A stretch of DNA of 64,000 bases from Pseudonocardia cypriaca (GTDB lineage Bacteria > Actinomycetota > Actinomycetes > Mycobacteriales > Pseudonocardiaceae): contig NZ_VFPH01000002.1 of NCBI RefSeq assembly GCF_006717045.1, positions 992,001-1,056,000 on the forward strand, read 5' to 3'. The notes under the pieces are model-generated. The model saw only the letters and a program-made list of their open reading frames with translations. It was not told where the DNA came from and searched no databases. Below are positions 58,754-64,000 of the stretch, in pieces. The translations under genes were made by a program, and so were the position numbers. How positions within the stretch are numbered: the stretch's first letter is position 1; each line of letters starts with the position of its first letter.

Positions 58754-59671
58754 GTGACGCGGTACCGGGAGATCGCCGCCGAACTGGCGGGCCGGATCGG
58801 CGCGGGCGACCTCGCCGAGGGTGCCGAGCTGCCCGGCGTGCGCGAGCTGGCGCAGCGGTTCGGCACCACGGCGTCGACGATCGGGCGGGCCGTTCGCGCG
58901 CTCGCGGACGCGGGCGTGATCGTCACCGCCGACCGGCGCCGGACCCGCGTCGCCCCCGGCGGAGCCGTCGCCGCCCGCCGCTTCCTGCACGGCGAGCGGG
59001 TGTTCCGGCTCGCCGGCAGCGACGACCCGGCCCTCGACGTGGTGCTGCGCGGGCTCGGCCGCGCCGTCCGGTCGATCGGCACGGAGGGGAGCTTCGGCGG
59101 GCTGCGGGCCGTCCGGCAGGGCCGCGCCGACGGCGCCGCCGTGCACCTGCTGCACCACAGCGGCCGCTACAACGCCCCGTTCGCCTGCGGGCTGCTGCGC
59201 GGACTACGACCGCACCTCATCCACCTGTGGCGCCGCGAGCAGGGCCTGCTCGTGCCACCGGGCAACCCCCGCGGCCTCGCCTCCGCCGCCGACCTGGCTG
59301 GGCTGCGCGTCGCCAAGCGCCGGTTCGGCACCGGTACCCGCGTGCTGCTCGACCGGCTCCTGCGCGACGCGGGCCGGGAGCCCGACGCCCTGGCCGGCCC
59401 GGAGACCGGCTCGCACCTCGAGACGGCGCTGTCGGTGGCGGCGGGCGTGGTCGACGCTGGCCTCGCGGTCCGCTCGGTGGCCGCCGACCTCGACCTCGAC
59501 TTCGTGCCGCTGGTCTCCGAGGAGTACGACGTGGTGCTCCCGGGCGACGCCCTCGACGCGGCAGCCCCCCTCGTGGCCACCCTGCTCGACCCGGCCACCC
59601 GCGCCGCGGTCACCGCCCTGGGCGGCTACGACGCCTCGGAGGCCGGGAAGGTGGAGGACCTGGACGCCTGA
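58754..59671 (+). CDS. GntR-type HTH fused to an oxyanion-binding-protein-like domain
   Basis: A 305-residue regulator. Residues ~1-70 are a GntR winged helix (VTRYREIAAELAGRIGAGDL, LPGVRELAQRFGTTASTIGR) and ~85-300 a PBP-like domain similar to molybdate-binding proteins (HLLHHSGRYNAPFACGLLRG, GLRVAKRRFGTGTRVLLDRL, DFVPLVSEEYDVVLP). No signal peptide, so the binding fold has become an intracellular sensor. Being divergent from tupABC with overlapping promoters, it probably senses tungstate/molybdate and controls the operon (inferred). Confidence 0.88.
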   Translation: MTRYREIAAELAGRIGAGDLAEGAELPGVRELAQRFGTTASTIGRAVRALADAGVIVTADRRRTRVAPGGAVAARRFLHGERVFRLAGSDDPALDVVLRGLGRAVRSIGTEGSFGGLRAVRQGRADGAAVHLLHHSGRYNAPFACGLLRGLRPHLIHLWRREQGLLVPPGNPRGLASAADLAGLRVAKRRFGTGTRVLLDRLLRDAGREPDALAGPETGSHLETALSVAAGVVDAGLAVRSVAADLDLDFVPLVSEEYDVVLPGDALDAAAPLVATLLDPATRAAVTALGGYDASEAGKVEDLDA

Positions 59672-59805
59672 CCGCGACTCGCGTACATCCACACCGCGAC
59701 TCGCGGACAAGGTGAAGCCCACCTTCCGCGAGTCGCGGTCTGAGTGCGGGCGAGTCGCGGTCTGGGGTACGCGAGTCGGGGTCTGGGGGTACGCGAGTCG
59801 GGGTC
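59670..59805. repeat. Palindromic repeat cluster with hairpin terminator
   Basis: Copies of ACCGCGACTCGCG at 59671 and 59693 and of the inverse CGCGAGTCGCGGT at 59727, 59750, 59769 and 59791. The central hairpin is very strong: CCGCGACTCGCGG (59694-59706) and AAGGTG (59709-59714) pair with CACCTT (59720-59725) and CCGCGAGTCGCGG (59726-59738). It lies between two convergent genes. Confidence 0.8.
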
Positions 59806-59810
59806 GGCGT

Positions 59811-60587
59811 TCAGGTCTGGGGCGTGCCAGAAGCCCAGGCCGACAGGCGCGGGGCCAGGGCGGCGTAGACCGCGGGGTCCGTGCCCATGCCGGTGTGGCT
59901 GCTCGCGACCTCCACCCACTCGGCCTCCGGGTCCTGGCAGGACCGCCAGCCGACCACGCCGTCGTCGCGGGAGTAGATCGAGACGGCGGGCACCGGCAGC
60001 GGCGCGGCCAGGCCGACCGCGGCGGCCGCGCTGCACGGCCCGGTGAGGCAGTCGTCGTCGACGAGGCCGCGCACTCCGAGCTCGGACAGGCGCACGACGG
60101 CCGGCAGCACGACGGTGGCGAGCCCGCCGGCGTCGAGCGGGTCGAGCACCGGGCTGCCCAGCATCGCGAGCCCGCGCACCAGGTCGGGCCTGCGGACGGC
60201 GATGATGCGCGCCAGCATGCCTCCGCGGCTGTGCCCGACGAGGACGACCGGTCCCCCGGTGCGCGCGGCGTGGTCCGCGACGCGCCGCTCGAGCCGGTCG
60301 ACCAGCTCCTCGGTGCAGCCGACGTTGATCCCCAGCCCGGCGCCGGTGGGGATGTACCCGCGGCGGGCGAGCCAGCGGCGCAGCATGCCCATGGACGCGT
60401 CGGCGCCGGCGAAGCCGGGCGCCACCACCACGCCGATGCCGCCACCGTCGGCCCCGGCCGCCCGCCAGACGGGGTGGCGCACCAGGGCAGGCGCGGTCAA
60501 CCCGAGCGCGGGCGGGAGGGAGCGCCCGACGTGCCGGACGATGCGCTGCACCGCGGGCCACGGGAGCGCGGGCAGGTCGACCGTCAC
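59811..60587 (-). CDS. Lipase/alpha-beta hydrolase
   Basis: A 258-residue hydrolase. GIGVVVAPGFAGADASMGML holds the oxyanion region, VVLVGHSRGGMLARIIAVRR the nucleophile (GHSRG), SIYSRDDGVVGW the Asp and EVASSHTGMG the His. It resembles triacylglycerol lipase-like esterases. GTG 60587 is chosen where homology should begin; it starts 4 nt after the DUF2252 stop, so both are one operon. Confidence 0.85.
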   Translation of the reverse strand: MTVDLPALPWPAVQRIVRHVGRSLPPALGLTAPALVRHPVWRAAGADGGGIGVVVAPGFAGADASMGMLRRWLARRGYIPTGAGLGINVGCTEELVDRLERRVADHAARTGGPVVLVGHSRGGMLARIIAVRRPDLVRGLAMLGSPVLDPLDAGGLATVVLPAVVRLSELGVRGLVDDDCLTGPCSAAAAVGLAAPLPVPAVSIYSRDDGVVGWRSCQDPEAEWVEVASSHTGMGTDPAVYAALAPRLSAWASGTPQT

Positions 60588-60591
60588 CGGC

Positions 60592-62019
60592 TCACACCCC
60601 CCGCTCGGCGCGCAGCAGCCCGCGCTCGACGGCCTTGACCAGGGCGGCGTGGTCGGCCTCGGTCTGGTCGGCGTAGGCGCGGGCGAACCGGCAGAGCGCG
60701 TGGTCCAGGTTGTCGGACCCACCGACGTATCCGGCGATCATCGACGCGCCGCTGGTACGCGCATGGCCCTTCGCGAGCAGATGTCCGAGCACACCGGCAT
60801 AGTCGGCGAGCGCCCCCGCATCGATAGCATCGAGCGGCACGGTGCCCTTCATGTCCCGGAACTGCCGCACGTAGTACTGGCGCTCCCCCACGGTGGCCCA
60901 GCCGAGGAGCGGGTCGCTCACCGTCTGGAGCGCCTGCTGGTACTCGACCACCCGCTGGCCCTGGTGGGCGTGCCATGCCGACTCGCCGTGCACGTGCCGC
61001 GCCAGCACCGACCGGCGGGCCTGCTTGAGCTGCAGGAACACCACGTCGTCGGGCGAGGAGCCCTCGAGCAGCGCCACGTACGCCCGCAGCCCGACGCTGC
61101 CGACGCCCACCACCTTGTGCGCGATGTCGACGATCGTGTAGCCGCCGAGCGCCCGCCGCCAGTGCGAGGCGAGGGTGAGGAGGTACTCGTCCAGCGCCGC
61201 GGCCAGCTGCTCCGCCTCTGCGTCCGGCACGCGCGTGATGAGCGGGGGCTCCTCGACGATCCGGCGCCTGTCCCCGACCTTCTGGGTGAACCGGGGCAGT
61301 GCACGGTCGCTGGTTCGGTTGCGGGCCCGCCTGGCGGCCCGCTCGATCTCGGCACGCAGCGGCTTCGAGCTCTCCTGGGCGAGCCGGTCGACGTCGAGCC
61401 GCTGGTAGGAGCGGGAGAGCAGCGGCTGGTCGGCGAGGAAGCGCACCTCGTCCCGGTACGCGGCGCAGCACGCCATCACGGACGAGCCGCAGGCGTCCTC
61501 GCTCGCGCCGTTCTGCCGCCCGGCCACCCAGATGCTCGCCACGAGCCGGCGCAGGTCCCACTCCCAGCTGCCGGGGTGGGCCTCGTCGAAGTCGTTGAGG
61601 TCGATCACGAGGTCGCGTTCGGGCGAGGCGTAGAAGCCGAAGTTGCCCAGGTGGGCGTCGCCGCAGACGACCGGCATGATCCCGGTGGCGGGAAGGCGTG
61701 CCACGTCCTCGGCCATGACGACGGCGGTGCCGCGCAGGAAGCCGTACGGCGACTCGATCATCCGTCCGACCCGCACCGGGACCAGCCGTTCCACCCGGCC
61801 GACGTGGCTCTCCATGATCAGGCGGATCGGGTCGGAGCGGCCGGTCGACGGGCTCCAGTCCGCGAGCGACGAGCGCGGCACCCGCTTGCGCAGCGCCTTG
61901 CCGAGCGCGTAGCGCTCGGCCCGCTCCACGGGTCGCTGCCGCAACGACGAGTAGGGCGTGCCGTCGGCGTCGGCGAGAACGGTGTGGCCGCGCACCGTCG
62001 CCTGAGCAGGGCCTGTCAC
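60592..62019 (-). CDS. DUF2252 protein
   Basis: A 475-residue kinase-like-fold protein: MPVVCGDAHLGNFGFYASPE (GDxHxxNFG, catalytic-loop-like), VIDLNDFDEAHPGSWEWDLR (DFDE), YTIVDIAHKVVGVGSVGLRA and FLQLKQARRSVL. The motifs match DUF2252, distantly APH-like; the reaction is unknown. GTG 62019 lies 6 nt after TAACAT (leaderless). It is followed by a lipase gene. Confidence 0.9.
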   Translation of the reverse strand: MTGPAQATVRGHTVLADADGTPYSSLRQRPVERAERYALGKALRKRVPRSSLADWSPSTGRSDPIRLIMESHVGRVERLVPVRVGRMIESPYGFLRGTAVVMAEDVARLPATGIMPVVCGDAHLGNFGFYASPERDLVIDLNDFDEAHPGSWEWDLRRLVASIWVAGRQNGASEDACGSSVMACCAAYRDEVRFLADQPLLSRSYQRLDVDRLAQESSKPLRAEIERAARRARNRTSDRALPRFTQKVGDRRRIVEEPPLITRVPDAEAEQLAAALDEYLLTLASHWRRALGGYTIVDIAHKVVGVGSVGLRAYVALLEGSSPDDVVFLQLKQARRSVLARHVHGESAWHAHQGQRVVEYQQALQTVSDPLLGWATVGERQYYVRQFRDMKGTVPLDAIDAGALADYAGVLGHLLAKGHARTSGASMIAGYVGGSDNLDHALCRFARAYADQTEADHAALVKAVERGLLRAERGV

Positions 62020-62025
62020 GCCGTG

Positions 62026-62031
62026 ATGTTA
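62026..62031 (-). promoter_or_regulatory. Leaderless -10 box of the DUF2252-lipase operon
   Basis: TAACAT on the minus strand, 6 nt before GTG 62019. Confidence 0.5.
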
Positions 62032-62045
62032 CGCCCAGGGGTTCG

Positions 62046-62654
62046 CTAACCCCGGACGACGCCGATCGCAACGGCGAGCAGGGCGCCACCGGTCACGGCG
62101 TCGACCGCCCGCCGCACGCGGCTGCGAGCGAGCGCGGCCCGCCCCCTGGCGGCGACCGCGATCACCACCGCCCACCACAGCATCGACGCCACCACCGTGG
62201 TGCCGGCGAGCAGGAGCAGCTGAGCGGTGACGGTGGGTCCCGGCACGACGAACTGCGGGATGAGCCCCAGGAAGAACAGCAGCGCCTTCGGGTTGAGCAG
62301 GTTGCTCGCGACGCCGTCCAGGTAGGGACGCGGGCTGTGCACGCGGGCCGACACCGCCTCCGGGTCGCGGGTGAGCGCGGCCCGCAGGGCGTGCGCCGCC
62401 AACCACACCAGGTACGCGGCGCCGGCGAGGCGGATCGCCGTGAGCACGTCCGGCAGGGCCGCGAGCACGGCGGAGAGCCCGACCGCGGCCGCTGCGGTGT
62501 GCCCGGCCAGCCCGGTCACGATCCCGGCTGCGGCCCGCACGCCCCGGCCCGGACCCGCGAGCGCGTGCCTCAGCACCACGGCGAAGTCCGGGCCTGGCGT
62601 GCACAGCACCACCAGCAGGACGCCGACGAACGCCGTCCAGCGCTCGAGCGTCAC
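62046..62654 (-). CDS. LysE/RhtB-family amino-acid exporter
   Basis: A 202-residue membrane exporter with six helices: VLLVVLCTPGPDFAVVLRHA (the CTPGPD motif near helix 1), VASNLLNPKALLFFLGLIPQ (NPKA motif) and basic C-terminal helix. LysE-family proteins export lysine, threonine, homoserine or similar amino acids. Its GTG overlaps the DUF2000 stop (GTGA). A divergent Lrp regulator lies next to the operon. Confidence 0.92.
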   Translation of the reverse strand: MTLERWTAFVGVLLVVLCTPGPDFAVVLRHALAGPGRGVRAAAGIVTGLAGHTAAAAVGLSAVLAALPDVLTAIRLAGAAYLVWLAAHALRAALTRDPEAVSARVHSPRPYLDGVASNLLNPKALLFFLGLIPQFVVPGPTVTAQLLLLAGTTVVASMLWWAVVIAVAARGRAALARSRVRRAVDAVTGGALLAVAIGVVRG

Positions 62655-63079
62655 GGCACCGGCTCCGGGACGGGATCGGTCAGGGCGGGCAGGTGCCTGG
62701 TCAGCCTGCGGACCGCGTTGCCGGACCCGAGCAGCGCGATGGCGTGCACCCCGATCTCGGCGGTCGGGGTGCCGGCCACGGCCGCGGTGTAGTCGGCGTA
62801 GGTGGGCGAGGCCTGTGCGAGGTCCGGGAAGGCGAGCGCGGTGACGCCTGCCTCCTGCGCGGCGGCGCGCAGTGCGGCGAGCTCGGCGGGCGATGCGGCG
62901 AGGACGGGAACGACGATCTCCGCGATCCCGGCCCAGTGGCCGCCGGACGCGTCGGTCAGGTCGGGCCCGAGCGCGGCGGCGCCCGCGGCACCTGCGGACG
63001 CGCCGAGCACGGCGGCGGCGTTGGCGATCAACCAGCGGGGGGAAGCGGGGTCGAGGACCAGGACACAGCGGGGAGGCAT
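62651..63079 (-). CDS. DUF2000 protein
   Basis: A 142-residue DUF2000 protein: RCVLVLDPASPRWLIANAAA near the N-terminus and PVLAASPAELAALRAAAQEA in the middle (peptidyl-tRNA hydrolase II-like fold). DUF2000 genes are commonly found beside LysE exporters and Lrp regulators, as here, but the biochemical role is unknown. Coupled to lysE by GTGA. Confidence 0.85.
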   Translation of the reverse strand: MPPRCVLVLDPASPRWLIANAAAVLGASAGAAGAAALGPDLTDASGGHWAGIAEIVVPVLAASPAELAALRAAAQEAGVTALAFPDLAQASPTYADYTAAVAGTPTAEIGVHAIALLGSGNAVRRLTRHLPALTDPVPEPVP

Positions 63080-63125
63080 CCCCTGATTCTCGGAGCACAT
63101 CCGGAACGCAGCAACCAGGTCCGGA

Positions 63126-63131
63126 TATCGT
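63126..63131 (+). promoter_or_regulatory. Leaderless -10 box of the lrp gene
   Basis: TATCGT, 7 nt before ATG 63139. TCCGGA-like half-sites at 63100, 63119 and 63131 flank it and could be Lrp contacts. Confidence 0.5.
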
Positions 63132-63138
63132 CCGGGCC

Positions 63139-63612
63139 ATGCCACGTGAAAGCACCCTTGATCCGGTCGACTGGCGAATCCTGCAGCAGTTGCAGGACGA
63201 CGCGTCCATCACCAACAAGGAGCTGGCGGCCCGGGTCGGCCTACCCACGTCGTCGTGCCACGAGCGGGTGCGGCGGCTGCGGGAGCTCGGCGTGATCATG
63301 GCAGTGCGGGCCGTCGTGGACCCCGCCGCCGTCGGGCGCGGCCTGCAGGCATTCGTCGCCGTGCAGCTCCGCCCGCACCGCAGGGAGCTGGTGGAGGCGT
63401 TCACGGCCGCCGTGCTGGCGCTCCCGGAGACGCTCGCGCTCTACACGGTGTCCGGCCCGGACGACTTCTTCCTCCACGTCGCGGTCGCCGACAGCGGCCA
63501 CCTGCACCGCCTGATCGTCGACCACCTCACCACTCGCCCGGAGGTCGGCCACGCCCAGACCCACCTGATCTTCGACCGGCCGATGACGGCTCCGGTACGA
63601 CCCACCCGCTGA
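63139..63612 (+). CDS. Lrp/AsnC-family regulator
   Basis: A 157-residue regulator: HTH at ~10-60 (LDPVDWRILQQLQDDASITN, GLPTSSCHERVRRLRELGVI) and RAM domain at ~70-145 (FVAVQLRPHRRELVEAFTAA, YTVSGPDDFFLHVAVADSGH). It is divergent from the DUF2000-lysE operon and probably induces it in response to the exported amino acid, the usual LysE-regulator logic (inferred). The start is leaderless. Confidence 0.92.
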   Translation: MPRESTLDPVDWRILQQLQDDASITNKELAARVGLPTSSCHERVRRLRELGVIMAVRAVVDPAAVGRGLQAFVAVQLRPHRRELVEAFTAAVLALPETLALYTVSGPDDFFLHVAVADSGHLHRLIVDHLTTRPEVGHAQTHLIFDRPMTAPVRPTR

Positions 63613-63616
63613 TTCA

Positions 63617-63638
63617 ATACAGAGCAGTACTGTATCGT
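63617..63638 (+). promoter_or_regulatory. Promoter and operator of the tetR gene
   Basis: ATACAG (63617-63622) and CTGTAT (63630-63635) form an inverted repeat that overlaps the TATCGT -10 (63633-63638), 7 nt before GTG 63646. This suits autorepression by the encoded TetR protein. Confidence 0.6.
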
Positions 63639-63645
63639 AACTACC

Positions 63646-64000
63646 GTGCCCGGTCGTCCTCGAAACCCCGGAGCGGATGCCGCCATCCTGGCGGCCGCGC
63701 TCGACCTGCTGCTCGAACGCGGCATCGCGGCCACGAGCATCGAGCAGGTGGCGCGGCGCGCGGGGGTCACCCGCGCCACCGTGTACCGGCGCTTCCCCGA
63801 CCGGACGCAGCTGCTCATCGCCACCATGGAGGCCGCGTACGGCGACCCGCCCGCGGCGCCGGAGATCCGTGACGTGGAGCAGCTGCTGAGCGGCTGGGCC
63901 CACGCGCTCGCCGACCCGCGCCAGCGCCGCCTGCTCCGCCGCCTCTACGGCGCGCTCGACGAGCTCCCGGAGCTCGCCGAGGCGTACCAGGCGCGCTTCG
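63646..64000 (+). CDS. TetR-family regulator (C-terminus beyond window)
   Basis: 118 residues are visible. The HTH region is GADAAILAAALDLLLERGIA, TSIEQVARRAGVTRATVYRR and FPDRTQLL, a standard TetR N-terminus; the ligand-binding part is cut by the window end. A palindrome over its own -10 box suggests autorepression. Confidence 0.9.
   Translation, partial: MPGRPRNPGADAAILAAALDLLLERGIAATSIEQVARRAGVTRATVYRRFPDRTQLLIATMEAAYGDPPAAPEIRDVEQLLSGWAHALADPRQRRLLRRLYGALDELPELAEAYQARF

Overview
The window is about 73% G+C, uses GTG starts heavily, and its left end follows the gene order around Mycobacterium tuberculosis Rv2690c-Rv2703. It therefore comes from a high-GC actinobacterium, most likely Pseudonocardiaceae (Pseudonocardia is my best guess from gene content; no database search was possible). 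No rRNA, tRNA, CRISPR array, phage or transposase gene was recognised. About 70 protein genes are supported.

Region 1 (1-13.3 kb) is the conserved core: APC permease, the two TrkA/Ceo K+ uptake proteins, DUF3159 membrane protein, OB-fold protein, alpha/beta hydrolase, DUF3710 protein, dut, DUF3093, DUF4193, an inserted APH-like kinase, cei, suhB and the principal sigma factor sigA with a strong terminator. Region 2 (13.3-26 kb) is accessory: a CBS-domain fragment, an ArsR-controlled P1B-4 metal ATPase, an MFS carrier beside an orphan PTS EIIC, an XRE/DUF397 pair, a MarR-controlled drug exporter, a membrane-anchored trypsin-like protease and an FAD monooxygenase. Region 3 (26-41.5 kb) holds a TPP-dependent oxidase-like enzyme, an epimerase, an ArsR-SRPBCC pair, a translationally coupled marR / MFS / yceI operon in which both the transporter and the YceI protein carry CnaB-like domains, and a 780-base non-coding locus full of nested inverted repeats. 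Region 4 (41.5-53 kb) contains a cupin dioxygenase, a KduD-type dehydrogenase, an ANTAR/STAS signalling cluster, a degenerate alkaline-phosphatase lipoprotein, and a sugar-acid catabolic cluster (KDPG aldolase, SDR, 2-hydroxyacid dehydrogenase, HpcH/HpaI aldolase, FadR-type GntR, Zn alcohol dehydrogenase). Region 5 (53-64 kb) carries MarR, PaaX, an MHS symporter, a tungstate-type ABC operon with a divergent ligand-binding regulator, a lipase with a DUF2252 protein, a LysE exporter with DUF2000 under a divergent Lrp regulator, and a truncated TetR gene.

Two patterns run through the whole window. First, at least eighteen genes lack a Shine-Dalgarno and have a TANNNT -10 box 6-8 nt before the start codon, the signature of leaderless transcription; in two divergent pairs (dut/DUF3093 and tupA/its regulator) the opposing -10 boxes share the same TA step. 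Second, several families of palindromic intergenic repeats sit at gene 3' ends and often supply the stop codon, so they look like portable terminators or RNA-processing elements.
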